Assembly (NCBI RefSeq): GCF_020026305.1
Contig: NZ_CP075691.1
Span: 2,604,001 to 2,668,000 of the forward strand
Source of the DNA: Streptomyces sp. 135
GTDB lineage: Bacteria > Actinomycetota > Actinomycetes > Streptomycetales > Streptomycetaceae
Reading direction: 5' to 3'
DNA length: 64,000 nt
Within the stretch, counting starts at the first letter, position 1. Every line of letters begins with the position of its first letter. The position numbers and the translations under genes were made by a program. The notes under the pieces were generated by a model. The model ran no database searches, was not told where the DNA came from, and worked only from the letters and a program-made list of their open reading frames with translations. This document shows positions 17,529-25,673 of the stretch, piece by piece.

Positions 17529-18893
17529 ATGAGCAGCGCGACGACACCTCCCGATCAGAGCCCCGACCGCCCGGTGGACGAGCCGGGTGGCCGCGGGTCC
17601 GGCCTCCGGCGTGCGACGGCAGCCGTCGTGGACGGTCTGCGGACGGTGGGGGCCTCCCTCGCGACGCCCGCGGGCTCGACCGAGCCGCTGCTGGCGAGCG
17701 CGCCCAAACGCTGGGTGCGGATGCTGCCCCATGTGATCGCGCTGGGCTTCGTCGCCACCCTCATCCCTGTCACCGTGCAAGTGCTGACGCATGACTACGG
17801 CGTGGGTGGCGGCCTGGCGGGCGCCCTGGGAGTCGCGCAGGTCGCCCCGTTGTTCCTCGCGGTCACCCGGCCGCTTCCCGCGTGGTGGATCGTGATCGTC
17901 GCGGATGTCGTGGGCGCGATCACCACGATGGCATCGGACCCGGACCGGCCGGGACCATGGACCCCCATGATCATCGTGGGGTATCTGGTCCTCTGCTGTG
18001 CCCTGTCCCTGCGAGAGAGCCGCCGGACACTGCTCGGGATCTGGTTGGTCACCGTGGTCGCCGGGCTGGTGCTCGGGGCGTTCCACGGAAGCGGCGGCCA
18101 GGACACCGGCGTGCTGCTGATCGTGCTGAGCGGGGCCGTGCTGCTGCTCGGCTCCCTGCTGCGTGAGCGCGGCGACGCCCGGCGCAGGCTCGTCGAGCAG
18201 GAGACCATCAGCGAGACCGAGCGCTCCCAGCGCACACTCCTTGAGGAGCGGGCCCGCATCGCCCGCGAGTTGCACGACGTCGTCGCCCACCACATGTCGG
18301 TCATCACCGTCCAGGCGGACTCCGCGCCCTACCGCCTCGACGGCCTTCCCGACGCGGCGCGCGAGGAGTTCGGGAGCATAGCGGCGAGCGCCCGGGAATC
18401 CCTCACCGAGATGCGGCGGCTGCTGGCGGTGCTGCGCAGCGAGGGTGTGAACGGCGAGCGGGCACCCCAGCCCGGCCTGGACCGGCTGCCGCACCTGGTC
18501 GAAGCCACGGTGCGGGCCGGCATACCGATCGACCTGTCACGCCCGGAGCTGGCGATCCTCACGCACCTCGCCAAGGTGTCACCGGCCGTGGACCTGTCCG
18601 CGTACCGCATCGTCCAGGAAGCCCTGTCGAACGTGATGCGGCACGCCCCGGGCGCCCGGACCACGATCACGCTCAGTCTGGACGACGAGAACCTCCTGAT
18701 CCTCGTGGTCAACGGCCCGTCCGAGCAGCCTCCCGCCTCGCTGGAGGGCAGTGGCACGGGCCACGGACTTGTCGGCATGCGCGAGCGCGTACGGTTGGTC
18801 GGCGGCACGGTCGACGTCGGGCCGCTGCCCGACGGCGGCTTCCGCGTCGCCGCCCGGCTCCCCCTCCTCCCGAAGGACTCCGGCACCGCATGA
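17529..18893 (+). CDS. Sensor histidine kinase, HisKA_3 (NarL/DesK type)
   Basis: A 454-residue membrane kinase. After a variable, Pro-rich cytosolic N-terminus come about five helices (residues 65-215). The dimerisation domain is ERARIARELHDVVAHHMSVI, with the phosphorylated His249. The HATPase region shows YRIVQEALSNVMRHAPGA (N box) and GTGHGLVGMRERVRLVGGTV (G box). It phosphorylates the response regulator encoded next, which overlaps it by ATGA. The ATG at 17529 is preferred to the earlier GTG at 17487. The stimulus is probably sensed in the membrane or envelope. Confidence 0.92.
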   Translation: MSSATTPPDQSPDRPVDEPGGRGSGLRRATAAVVDGLRTVGASLATPAGSTEPLLASAPKRWVRMLPHVIALGFVATLIPVTVQVLTHDYGVGGGLAGALGVAQVAPLFLAVTRPLPAWWIVIVADVVGAITTMASDPDRPGPWTPMIIVGYLVLCCALSLRESRRTLLGIWLVTVVAGLVLGAFHGSGGQDTGVLLIVLSGAVLLLGSLLRERGDARRRLVEQETISETERSQRTLLEERARIARELHDVVAHHMSVITVQADSAPYRLDGLPDAAREEFGSIAASARESLTEMRRLLAVLRSEGVNGERAPQPGLDRLPHLVEATVRAGIPIDLSRPELAILTHLAKVSPAVDLSAYRIVQEALSNVMRHAPGARTTITLSLDDENLLILVVNGPSEQPPASLEGSGTGHGLVGMRERVRLVGGTVDVGPLPDGGFRVAARLPLLPKDSGTA

Positions 18894-19567
18894 CCATCCG
18901 CGTGATCATCGTCGACGACCAGGCCATGGTGCGGGCCGGCTTCGCCGCCCTGCTGGCGGCGCAGAGCGACATCGACGTCGTGGGTGAGGCACCGGACGGC
19001 AAGAAGGGTGTCGAGGTCAGCCGCAGCACACATCCCGATGTCGTCCTGATGGACGTCCGCATGCCGGAGATGGACGGACTCGCCGCGGCCCGCGCCCTGT
19101 TGGATCCGCCGCCGGGAGTGGTGCACCTGCCGAAGGTGCTGATGCTCACCACCTTCGACGTGGACGACTACGTGTACGAGGCGCTGCGCGCCGGAGCCTC
19201 CGGGTTCCTGCTCAAGGACGCGCCGCCCGCGGACCTGATCTCGGCCGTCCGTGTAGTGGCCTCCGGCGAGGCGCTGCTGGCCCCCTCGGTGACCCGGCGG
19301 CTGATCGCGGACTTCGCGAAGCAGCGTCTCGCGCCGCGAAAGGACCAGTCGCTTCAGCTCAACGGCCTGACGCCGCGTGAGACCGAGGTACTGGTGCTGA
19401 TCGCGCGCGGCCTGTCCAATCAGGAGATCGCCGAGCGCCTGGTGCTCGCCGAACAGACGGTGAAGACCCATATCGGTCGCGTGCTCAGCAAGTTGGGGCT
19501 GCGGGACCGCGCCCAAGCCGTGATTTTCGCCTATGAGTCGGGGCTGGTCACACCGGGCGAGCAGTAG
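18890..19567 (+). CDS. NarL/FixJ-family response regulator
   Basis: A 225-residue partner of the kinase, starting inside the kinase stop codon (ATGA). The receiver domain has VDDQAMVRAGF at the N-terminus, phospho-acceptor Asp55 in VVLMDVRMPEMDG, TTF switch region and KDAPP (Lys near 107). The LuxR-type HTH is LTPRETEVLVLIARGLSNQEIAERLVLAEQTVKTHIGRVLSKLGLRDR at about 160-207. The paired GGTATCACC motifs just downstream, ahead of the DUF1023/acyltransferase genes, are the best candidates for its target. Confidence 0.94.
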   Translation: MTIRVIIVDDQAMVRAGFAALLAAQSDIDVVGEAPDGKKGVEVSRSTHPDVVLMDVRMPEMDGLAAARALLDPPPGVVHLPKVLMLTTFDVDDYVYEALRAGASGFLLKDAPPADLISAVRVVASGEALLAPSVTRRLIADFAKQRLAPRKDQSLQLNGLTPRETEVLVLIARGLSNQEIAERLVLAEQTVKTHIGRVLSKLGLRDRAQAVIFAYESGLVTPGEQ

Positions 19568-19582
19568 CCCACCCCCTACCTC

Positions 19583-19612
19583 GGTATCACCACCGCATAC
19601 GCCGGTATCACC
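19583..19612. promoter_or_regulatory. Tandem GGTATCACC operator
   Basis: Two exact GGTATCACC copies at 19583-19591 and 19604-19612, 21 bases apart centre to centre (two helical turns). They lie 100 bases before the DUF1023 start and match the inverted copy before the kinase gene. Confidence 0.5.
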
Positions 19613-19713
19613 TGAGAGTTGGCTCCTCGGTGTGACGTGTCGTCGCACACCGTCTCCCTATCTTTCGCTGCGTCAGGCCACAGCGCGCCACGGAGCGGGG
19701 AGGGAGACCGGCC

Positions 19714-20877
19714 ATGCGGATTCGGTCCTGGAAAGCACGGAGCAAGAGGGCGCTGGTCACCGCCGCGCTCATGACGACGGTCGTGGCGGGTACGGCGGGT
19801 TGGACGGTCGGCAATGAGCAGCAGCCACTCACGGGCCCGCCACCGGGCATGAGTTCCTGGCGCGCGGACCATTCCTTGGGGATGCGGCTGCCGGATCCCG
19901 CGGCCGCATCCCCCGTCCGCGTCGCCGCGTTCTTCGACTCGTTGAGCGCCGCCCGGCGCCAAGAGCTGGTGACACGGCACCCATCGGTCGTCGGCAATCT
20001 CGACGGAGCCCCCATAGCTCTCCGGTACGAGGCCAACGCCCGCTTCCTCAAAGCCGAGCGGAAGCGGGAGCGAGCCCGGGCGACCGACCCCGGCCTCACC
20101 GCCCAGGACCGTGCGCGGGCCCGTGCCCTGATTATCCGTTACGGCGAACTACTTGCCCCGGGGCGCCAGATACTGGCGTTCGACCCGCGAGGCCGCGGCC
20201 AAGTGGCGGAGGTGTACGGCGACTTGGGCCGGGCCGACCACGTCTCTGTCGTCGTGCCGGGCTCCGACATCGACCTGAACACCTTCGACCGCGCCAACGA
20301 CAAGTACGGCACGCCGGCCGGGATGGGCCGCTCCTTGTACGCGGCGGCGGGCAAGCGCACGGCCGTGGTCGCCTGGGTCGGGTACACCACCCCGGTCGGC
20401 CTCGGCCCGGACGCCGCCACGGGCCGCCTCGCCGAAGCGGGTGCGCCACGCCTCGCGCGCTTCACGCAGGGTCTGACGGCGGCAGGCGCCCCGAGACCCG
20501 CCGTGTTCTGCCACAGCTACGGCTCGGTGGTGTGCGGCCTGGCCGCACCACGCCTCACCGCGACCGACCTGGTGGTGCTCGGCTCTCCCGGCATGCGGGC
20601 GCGGAGCGTGGCCGATCTGCACACCGACGCCCGCGTCTGGGCCGCCAAGGACGACAGCGACTGGATCGGCAAGGTGCCGAACGTCGAGCTGTTCGGCCTC
20701 GGCCACGGCGAGGATCCGACGGCCCCCGGCTTCGGCGCCCGGCGCGTCCCCGCCGAACAGGCCGAGGGCCACACCGGCTACTTCACCCCCGGCACGGACT
20801 CCCTGCGGGCTTTCGCCCGCATCGCGGGCGGGGCCGACCCCGCCGGCGCCACCCGGACCATAGGAGCACGGACATGA
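19714..20877 (+). CDS. Secreted alpha/beta hydrolase, DUF1023 (copy 2)
   Basis: A 387-residue exported paralogue of the 15251 gene, with a signal peptide (SKRALVTAALMTTVVAGTAG). It keeps the DUF1023 landmarks: VSVVVPGSDIDLNTFDR, VVAWVGYTTPVGLG, CHSYGSVVCG with nucleophile Ser268, GSPGMRARSVADL, GLGHGEDP and HTGYFTPGTDSLRAF. The ATG at 19714 has GGGAGGGAGA upstream. It overlaps the acyltransferase by ATGA, so hydrolase and acyltransferase are translated together and probably act on the same envelope molecule, under the adjacent two-component system. Confidence 0.85.
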   Translation: MRIRSWKARSKRALVTAALMTTVVAGTAGWTVGNEQQPLTGPPPGMSSWRADHSLGMRLPDPAAASPVRVAAFFDSLSAARRQELVTRHPSVVGNLDGAPIALRYEANARFLKAERKRERARATDPGLTAQDRARARALIIRYGELLAPGRQILAFDPRGRGQVAEVYGDLGRADHVSVVVPGSDIDLNTFDRANDKYGTPAGMGRSLYAAAGKRTAVVAWVGYTTPVGLGPDAATGRLAEAGAPRLARFTQGLTAAGAPRPAVFCHSYGSVVCGLAAPRLTATDLVVLGSPGMRARSVADLHTDARVWAAKDDSDWIGKVPNVELFGLGHGEDPTAPGFGARRVPAEQAEGHTGYFTPGTDSLRAFARIAGGADPAGATRTIGART

Positions 20878-22100
20878 GCCTTCCCCTTCTGAACCGGCTG
20901 CGCGGAGCGGCCTGCGCCATCGACGCCAGAACGCCGGCCCACCGTGACCGAGCCATAGACGGGCTGCGCGCCGTGGCCCTGCTCGCCGTGCCGACCGGAC
21001 ACTGGCTGCTGGGCGGCTTCACCCTCGACACCGGAGGGGCGCTGCACAACGCGAGCCCCCTGTCCTCGTTCGGCTTCTTCGCACCGATCAGCTGGGTGCT
21101 TCAGATGCTGGGCATCTTCTTCCTCGTGGGCGGCTATGCCTCCACACTGTCGTACCGGCGGGCGGTGGCGCGGGGCGAAGCGACGGGCGCCTGGCTGCGT
21201 GGGCGCCTCGCGCGACTGGGGCGGCCGGTCCTGGGCGTGACCGCGGTCTGGGCCGCGCTGCTCCCGGTGCTGTACACGCTGGGGGTGCCGGGCACGACAC
21301 TGCGCACGGCGTCCACGCTGGTCATACAGCCCTTGTGGTTCGTGGGCGTCTACACGGTGATCACGGCGCTCACCCCCTGGTGCATACGGGCGGCGCAGCG
21401 GCTGGGGGCCTGGGCCGCGCTGCCCCTGGTCGGGTCGGTCGCCCTGGTGGACTTCCTGCGCTACGGGCCGTTCGCGGAGGGCATGCCTTCCTGGCTCTCC
21501 CTGCTGAATCTGCTGCCGGGTTGGATGTTCGCCTACCAACTGGGCGTCTCCTGGGGCGAGAAGAGGCTGGGCGGGCGCGGGGCCTGGATCCTGCTGGCCG
21601 GTGGCACCGCTCTCTTCGCCGCCCTCCTCCTCGCCTTCCACTATCCGGCGTCGATGGTCGGCGTCCCCGGCGAGGCCCGGACGAACTCGCATCCGCCGTC
21701 GCTGCTGGTCCTTGCCCTGGCCGCAGCGCAGAGCGGTGCGGCGATCCTGTTGCGGGACCGCATCGGCCGTCTGCTGCGCAGGCCCGCTCTGTGGGCGCCG
21801 GTCGTCGTGGTCAACCTGTCGGCGATGACGATCCTGTGCTGGCACCAGACGGCGCTGCTGGCCGCGGCCGTGCCCGGCTCGTTCCTCGGCGCGGTGCCGG
21901 GGCTGACCACGGGCCCCGACACGCTGGGCTGGATAGCGGCTCGGATCGCCTGGCTCCCGGTTCTCGCGGCGCTGCTGGTCCTGATAGGCCGTTACGCCCG
22001 AGGCTTCGAGGCGCCGTGGAAGCGCGCGAGCCACGCGAGGCGGGCGCTCGCCGGAGTCCTGGCGGCCGGGTTCGCGGTGTTCGCCCTGGGCCTCGCGTGA
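20874..22100 (+). CDS. Membrane acyltransferase, acyltransferase-3 family
   Basis: A 408-residue polytopic protein with ten or so helices. It opens with the acyltransferase-3 signature RDRAIDGLRAVALLAVPTGHWLLGG (residues about 22-46), including the conserved His in GHW, followed by ISWVLQMLGIFFLVGGYA. Family members move acyl groups (often acetyl or succinyl) to sugars or lipids at the membrane. It overlaps the preceding hydrolase by 4 bases, pairing an O-acyl transfer enzyme with a putative esterase. It ends 7 bases from the convergent MerR gene, with no visible terminator between. Confidence 0.88.
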   Translation: MSLPLLNRLRGAACAIDARTPAHRDRAIDGLRAVALLAVPTGHWLLGGFTLDTGGALHNASPLSSFGFFAPISWVLQMLGIFFLVGGYASTLSYRRAVARGEATGAWLRGRLARLGRPVLGVTAVWAALLPVLYTLGVPGTTLRTASTLVIQPLWFVGVYTVITALTPWCIRAAQRLGAWAALPLVGSVALVDFLRYGPFAEGMPSWLSLLNLLPGWMFAYQLGVSWGEKRLGGRGAWILLAGGTALFAALLLAFHYPASMVGVPGEARTNSHPPSLLVLALAAAQSGAAILLRDRIGRLLRRPALWAPVVVVNLSAMTILCWHQTALLAAAVPGSFLGAVPGLTTGPDTLGWIAARIAWLPVLAALLVLIGRYARGFEAPWKRASHARRALAGVLAAGFAVFALGLA

Positions 22101-22107
22101 AGCAGGT

Positions 22108-22581
22108 TCAGACGCTCTCCGACGTCTTGCGGGCACCGGCGTACGTATCGATCTTGTAGTCGAGGACCGAGAGGGTGTCCTGCAACTCGGCGATGCGGCT
22201 GCGGACATCGCGCCGGGTGCGCTCCAGAAGCTCCTGGCGCTCGGGGAAGGTGTGCTGACCCTCGCGGACGAGCTCCGCGTAGCGGACCATGTCCGCCACC
22301 GGCATCCCGGTCAGGCGGAGCTTGCCGACAAGGGCCAGCCAGTCCAGGTCGCGATTGCGGTAGCGGCGCTGGCCCGTGTGGGAGCGGTCGATGTGGGGCA
22401 TCAGGCCGATCCGCTCGTACCAGCGCAGGGTGTAGGCGGTGAGACCGGTGAAGGCGGCCACCTCGCTGATCGTGTAGTGGTCCTGGCCGTCCGGGCGCGG
22501 GGGCCCGGCGGGTGCCGAGGCGCAGGGGTCGACCCCCCGGGCCGGGCGGGCGGGTGCGGGCGTGGTCTCCATCACCGTCAT
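22108..22581 (-). CDS. MerR family transcriptional regulator
   Basis: A 157-residue activator. A flexible Pro/Ala-rich lead of about 34 residues precedes the winged HTH: HYTISEVAAFTGLTAYTLRWYERIGLMPHIDRSHTGQRRYRNRDLDWLALVGKLRLTGM. A coiled-coil dimerisation helix follows. No conserved metal-binding cysteines are seen, unlike MerR/CueR. The start at 22581 lies right at the expected transcription start of a MerR-type promoter (22588-22618), so the mRNA may be leaderless and self-regulated. Homologues with this operator type often sense electrophiles or aldehydes; the ligand here is not known. Confidence 0.9.
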   Translation of the reverse strand: MTVMETTPAPARPARGVDPCASAPAGPPRPDGQDHYTISEVAAFTGLTAYTLRWYERIGLMPHIDRSHTGQRRYRNRDLDWLALVGKLRLTGMPVADMVRYAELVREGQHTFPERQELLERTRRDVRSRIAELQDTLSVLDYKIDTYAGARKTSESV

Positions 22582-22587
22582 GCCCTC

Positions 22588-22618
22588 ACGCTAGAACCTT
22601 GGAGTGCGCTCCAAGCAA
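22588..22618 (-). promoter_or_regulatory. MerR-type autoregulated promoter, 19-bp spacer
   Basis: On the minus strand TTGCTT (22618-22613) and TAGCGT (22593-22588) are separated by 19 bases. The spacer and -35 contain the perfect palindrome CTTGGAG-TGCG-CTCCAAG (22598-22615). A long spacer with a centred dyad is the hallmark of MerR-controlled promoters. Confidence 0.7.
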
Positions 22619-22654
22619 GTGGGTTCGGGAGAAAAGAGGGGGCGTCTCATTTCT

Positions 22655-22680
22655 TGGTCACTGGTGACCACCTGACGTCA
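22655..22680 (+). promoter_or_regulatory. Two adjacent palindromes upstream of serine hydrolase
   Basis: TGGTCAC-TG-GTGACCA (22655-22670) and TGACGTCA (22673-22680) lie 35-60 bases before the start of the serine hydrolase gene. They look like a regulator binding site; the regulator is unknown. Confidence 0.4.
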
Positions 22681-22714
22681 CGGTGCTTCGCAGGGAGGAA
22701 TTAGGCTCTTGGGC

Positions 22715-23530
22715 ATGCAGAGCTTGGGGATGATCGAGAACTGGCCGGTGTCCACCGCTGCCGCCGCTGTCGTCCGTGCGGACGGGACGGTCGCAGGCAA
22801 GCACGGGCCGACGCACCACCGCTTCGCCCTCGCCTCGGTCACCAAGCTGCTCGCGGCGTACGCGGCGCTGGTCGCGTACGAGGAGGGTGCGGTCGAGCTC
22901 GACGAACCCGCCGGACCCCAGGGGTCGACGGTGCGGCATCTGCTCGCGCACACCAGTGGGCTCGCCTTCGACGAGCACCGGGTGATGTCGGCGCCGGGGA
23001 CGCGGCGGCTGTACTCCAACGCGGGGTTCGAGGTGCTGGGCGATCACATCGCCAAGGCGACGGACATCCCGTTCGGGGAGTATCTGCGGCAGGCCGTGCT
23101 GGAGCCGCTCGGCATGACCGCCACCGCGTTGGAAGGCGAGGGTTCGCCCGCCAAGGACGGGGTGTCCACCGTCGACGACCTCGTCAGGTTCGCCGCGGAG
23201 GTGCAGGCGCCTCGGCTGCTGGACGCGCGGACGGTGGCCGTGGCGATGACGGTGACGTATCCGGGGCTGAAGGGTGTACTGCCGGGGTACGGGCATCAGA
23301 ACCCCAACGACTGGGGGCTCGGGTTCGAGATCCGGGACTCCAAGGCACCGCACTGGACGGGGAGTTCGTCTTCGCCTCGGACGTTCGGGCACTTCGGGCA
23401 GGCCGGGACGTTCCTGTGGATCGACCCGGACGCGGGCGCGGCCTGCGTCGCCCTCAGCGATCGGCCCTTCGGGCCCTGGGCCGTCGAGGTGTGGCCCCCG
23501 TTCACCGACGCGGTGCTCGGAGAGCTCTGA
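22715..23530 (+). CDS. Beta-lactamase-like serine hydrolase
   Basis: A 271-residue penicillin-binding-fold hydrolase without a signal peptide, so probably cytosolic. The active-site motifs are SVTK (Ser41, Lys44), YSN in RRLYSNAGFEVLG, and HFG in FGHFGQAGTFLWID, in the usual order of class C / esterase-type serine hydrolases. It is shorter than true beta-lactamases and lacks a leader, so an esterase or amidase role is more likely than antibiotic resistance. The ATG at 22715 is chosen; a TTG at 22709 with GGAGGA about 9 bases upstream is an alternative. Confidence 0.88.
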   Translation: MQSLGMIENWPVSTAAAAVVRADGTVAGKHGPTHHRFALASVTKLLAAYAALVAYEEGAVELDEPAGPQGSTVRHLLAHTSGLAFDEHRVMSAPGTRRLYSNAGFEVLGDHIAKATDIPFGEYLRQAVLEPLGMTATALEGEGSPAKDGVSTVDDLVRFAAEVQAPRLLDARTVAVAMTVTYPGLKGVLPGYGHQNPNDWGLGFEIRDSKAPHWTGSSSSPRTFGHFGQAGTFLWIDPDAGAACVALSDRPFGPWAVEVWPPFTDAVLGEL

Positions 23531-23565
23531 GGCTCCGGCCCCACACCACCCACTCCGCCTGCCCC

Positions 23566-23602
23566 CCGCCTACTCCCCCACTTGCTCTCCGCCTACTCCC
23601 CC
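23566..23602. repeat. 14-bp direct repeat in convergent gap
   Basis: CCGCCTACTCCCCC occurs at 23566-23579 and 23589-23602 (23-base period). The second copy contains the pirin stop codon (TAG, 23593-23595 on the minus strand), so a small duplication has touched the gene end. Confidence 0.6.
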
Positions 23603-24258
23603 GCCATCTCCCACACCAGCAGTTCCGCCGAGGCGTCGCCCACGGCCACCGCCTCCACGCCCGTCTCGGCTGTGATCCGCGCCGAGTCCCCGGCTGTCAA
23701 CCGCTCCTCGCCGAGCCGTATCTCGCCGCGCACCACGTGGACGTAGACGAAGGGGGAGTCCGGCAGCGCGGTCCGTTCGGCCGGGGCCAGGCGGCGGGTG
23801 TGCAGCAGGGCGCCCGCGCCGGGGATCTCGTACGGGGTCGAGTCGGCGATGCCGTGGATGACGGCGTAGGACGGGTCGCCGCCCGGCGCGAGGGGGGCCA
23901 GCCACATCTGGATGAAGACGAGAGGAGCCTGGCCGTCGTTGCGTTCCACGTGGCGGACGCCGCCCGCCGCGGACAGGTGCTGGACGTCGCCGGGGCGGAC
24001 CAGTGACTCGCGGCCCGTCGAGTCGCGATGGGTCAGTTCGCCCTCGACGACCCAGGTGACGATCTCGGTGTGGCTGTGCGGATGTTCGTCGAAGCCCGCG
24101 CCGGGCGCGAGGCGTTCTTCGTTGCAGGCCAGGATCGCGCCGAAGCGGAGGTTGTCGGGGTCGTAGTGCGGTCCGAAGGAGAAGGCGTGGAAGGACTCGA
24201 TGCCCGCCGCCGCCTCCCCGCCGCGGTACCGGTCGCCGGAGCGCCGTACGTCTATCAC
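23593..24258 (-). CDS. Pirin family bicupin
   Basis: A 221-residue pirin. The N-terminal cupin carries the metal ligands in the stretch HPHSHTEIVTWVVEGELTHRD (His59, His61, His63), followed by GDVQHLSAAGGVRHVERN with another His and a carboxylate. Bacterial pirins can act as quercetin dioxygenases or as regulators that bind enzymes, including pyruvate dehydrogenase E1 in Serratia; aceE is also in this window but far away. The GTG at 24258 gives the common VIDVRR start. It is convergent with the serine hydrolase. Confidence 0.9.
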   Translation of the reverse strand: MIDVRRSGDRYRGGEAAAGIESFHAFSFGPHYDPDNLRFGAILACNEERLAPGAGFDEHPHSHTEIVTWVVEGELTHRDSTGRESLVRPGDVQHLSAAGGVRHVERNDGQAPLVFIQMWLAPLAPGGDPSYAVIHGIADSTPYEIPGAGALLHTRRLAPAERTALPDSPFVYVHVVRGEIRLGEERLTAGDSARITAETGVEAVAVGDASAELLVWEMAGE

Positions 24259-24317
24259 GCACCCCACGTTAGCCCCGGCACCGCATGTGCCCGCCCCGAT
24301 AAGGCAGTCTTGTCCCC

Positions 24318-25583
24318 GTGCCCGAACCCTCAGCGAACGAAGACCACCAGGAGTCCCGGCCGGGGTTCCCGCCCGGTTCCCCGCAGGAGCCGGGATCCGG
24401 GCCCCGCCAGGACCGCCGCACCCCCCACGCGCACACCGCGACCCTCAAGCGCCTGGAGAAGTCGTCAGGGAGCCTCGCGGCGCAGGCCATCGCACGCATG
24501 GACGAGACACTGTCCTGGTACCGGGCGATGCCGCCGGAGAACCGCTCCTGGATCGGCCTGGTCGCCCAGGCCGGTATCGCCGCGTTCACCGAGTGGTTCC
24601 GGCATCCGGACGCTCCGCAGGCCATCTCCACCGACGTCTTCGGCACCGCTCCCCGCGAGCTGACCAGGGCGATCACCCTGCGGCAGACCGTGGAGATGGT
24701 GCGTACGACGATCGAGGTGATGGAGTCCGCCATCGACGAGGTGGCGGCCCCGGGAGACGAATCCGTCCTCCGTGAGGCGCTGCTCGTCTACGCCCGCGAG
24801 ATCGCCTTCGCGACCGCGCAGGTGTACGCGCAGGCCGCCGAGGCACGCGGTGCCTGGGACGCCCGGCTGGAGTCGCTGGTCGTGAACGCCGTGCTCTCCG
24901 GGGAGGCCGACGAGGGAGCCGTCTCCCGCGCCGCCGCGCTCGGGTGGAACTCCCCCGAGCACGTCTGCGTGCTGCTCGGTACCGCACCGGACGGCGACAG
25001 CGAGCTCACCGTCGAGGCCATCCGCCGGGCCGCCCGGCATGCGAAGCTCCAGGTCCTGACGGGGGTGCTCGGTGCTCGCCTGGTGGTCATCGCGGGCGGC
25101 AGCGACAACCCGCTGGCGGTCGCGAAGGCGCTGATCGGCCCGTATGCCGCCGGTCCCGTGGTGGCCGGGCCGGTCGTCCCTGATCTGCTCGCCGCCACGC
25201 GTTCCGCGCAGGCCGCGGCCGCCGGGCTCAAGGCGTGCGCCGCCTGGCAGGACGCCCCGCGGCCCGTCCTCGCGGACGATCTGCTGCCCGAGCGAGCCAT
25301 GGCCGGGGATCCGGCGGCCCGCGAGCAGCTGGTGGAGGAGATCTACAGACCACTCGAGGAAGCGGGCTCCGCGCTCCTGGAGACGCTCAGTGTCTATCTG
25401 GAGCAGGCGAGCAGCCTCGAAGGCGCGGCCCGGATGCTCTTCGTCCACCCCAACACCGTGCGCTACCGGCTTCGACGTGTGACTGACGTCACCGGCTGGT
25501 CGCCCTCCGATGTGCGCTCCGCGTTCACGCTCCGGATCGCGCTCATCCTGGGACGTCTGGCCGACGGGGATCCCCAGTCGTAG
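24318..25583 (+). CDS. fasR: FasR, activator of the fatty-acid synthase operon (PucR/CdaR family)
   Basis: A 421-residue regulator directly ahead of fabD, the position of FasR in Streptomyces coelicolor, where it activates fabD-fabH-acpP-fabF. The C-terminus has the PucR-type HTH: LSVYLEQASSLEGAARMLFVHPNTVRYRLRRVTDVTGW at about 354-391. The centre is a GGDEF-like, PucR-type domain (SPEHVCVLLGTAP, ARLVVIAGGSDNPLAVAKALIG). GTG at 24318 gives an acidic, Pro-rich N-terminal extension and may be leaderless. It is separated from fabD by about 90 bases that contain a -10 element with a weak -35, as expected for an activator-dependent promoter. Confidence 0.88.
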   Translation: MPEPSANEDHQESRPGFPPGSPQEPGSGPRQDRRTPHAHTATLKRLEKSSGSLAAQAIARMDETLSWYRAMPPENRSWIGLVAQAGIAAFTEWFRHPDAPQAISTDVFGTAPRELTRAITLRQTVEMVRTTIEVMESAIDEVAAPGDESVLREALLVYAREIAFATAQVYAQAAEARGAWDARLESLVVNAVLSGEADEGAVSRAAALGWNSPEHVCVLLGTAPDGDSELTVEAIRRAARHAKLQVLTGVLGARLVVIAGGSDNPLAVAKALIGPYAAGPVVAGPVVPDLLAATRSAQAAAAGLKACAAWQDAPRPVLADDLLPERAMAGDPAAREQLVEEIYRPLEEAGSALLETLSVYLEQASSLEGAARMLFVHPNTVRYRLRRVTDVTGWSPSDVRSAFTLRIALILGRLADGDPQS

Positions 25584-25588
25584 AGCTT

Positions 25589-25606
25589 TTGTCGGGCTCC
25601 TACAAT
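25589..25606 (+). promoter_or_regulatory. Putative FasR-dependent fabD promoter
   Basis: TACAAT at 25601-25606 is a near-consensus -10, but no -35 lies at 17 bases (TCGTAG). The -10 is part of the dyad TTGT (25589-25592)...ACAA (25602-25605). A good -10 without -35 fits activator control by FasR. Confidence 0.45.
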
Positions 25607-25673
25607 TCCCCCAGCCGTTCTTCGTCCCTGTCCCCACGGGCGGCTTACGCCGTCGACAAGAGAGAGTGTGAGA

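Noticed and set aside
22715-23530. Serine hydrolase as a beta-lactamase resistance gene
   Set aside because: It has no signal peptide and is short, so it would not meet beta-lactams outside the membrane. An esterase/amidase role is more likely.
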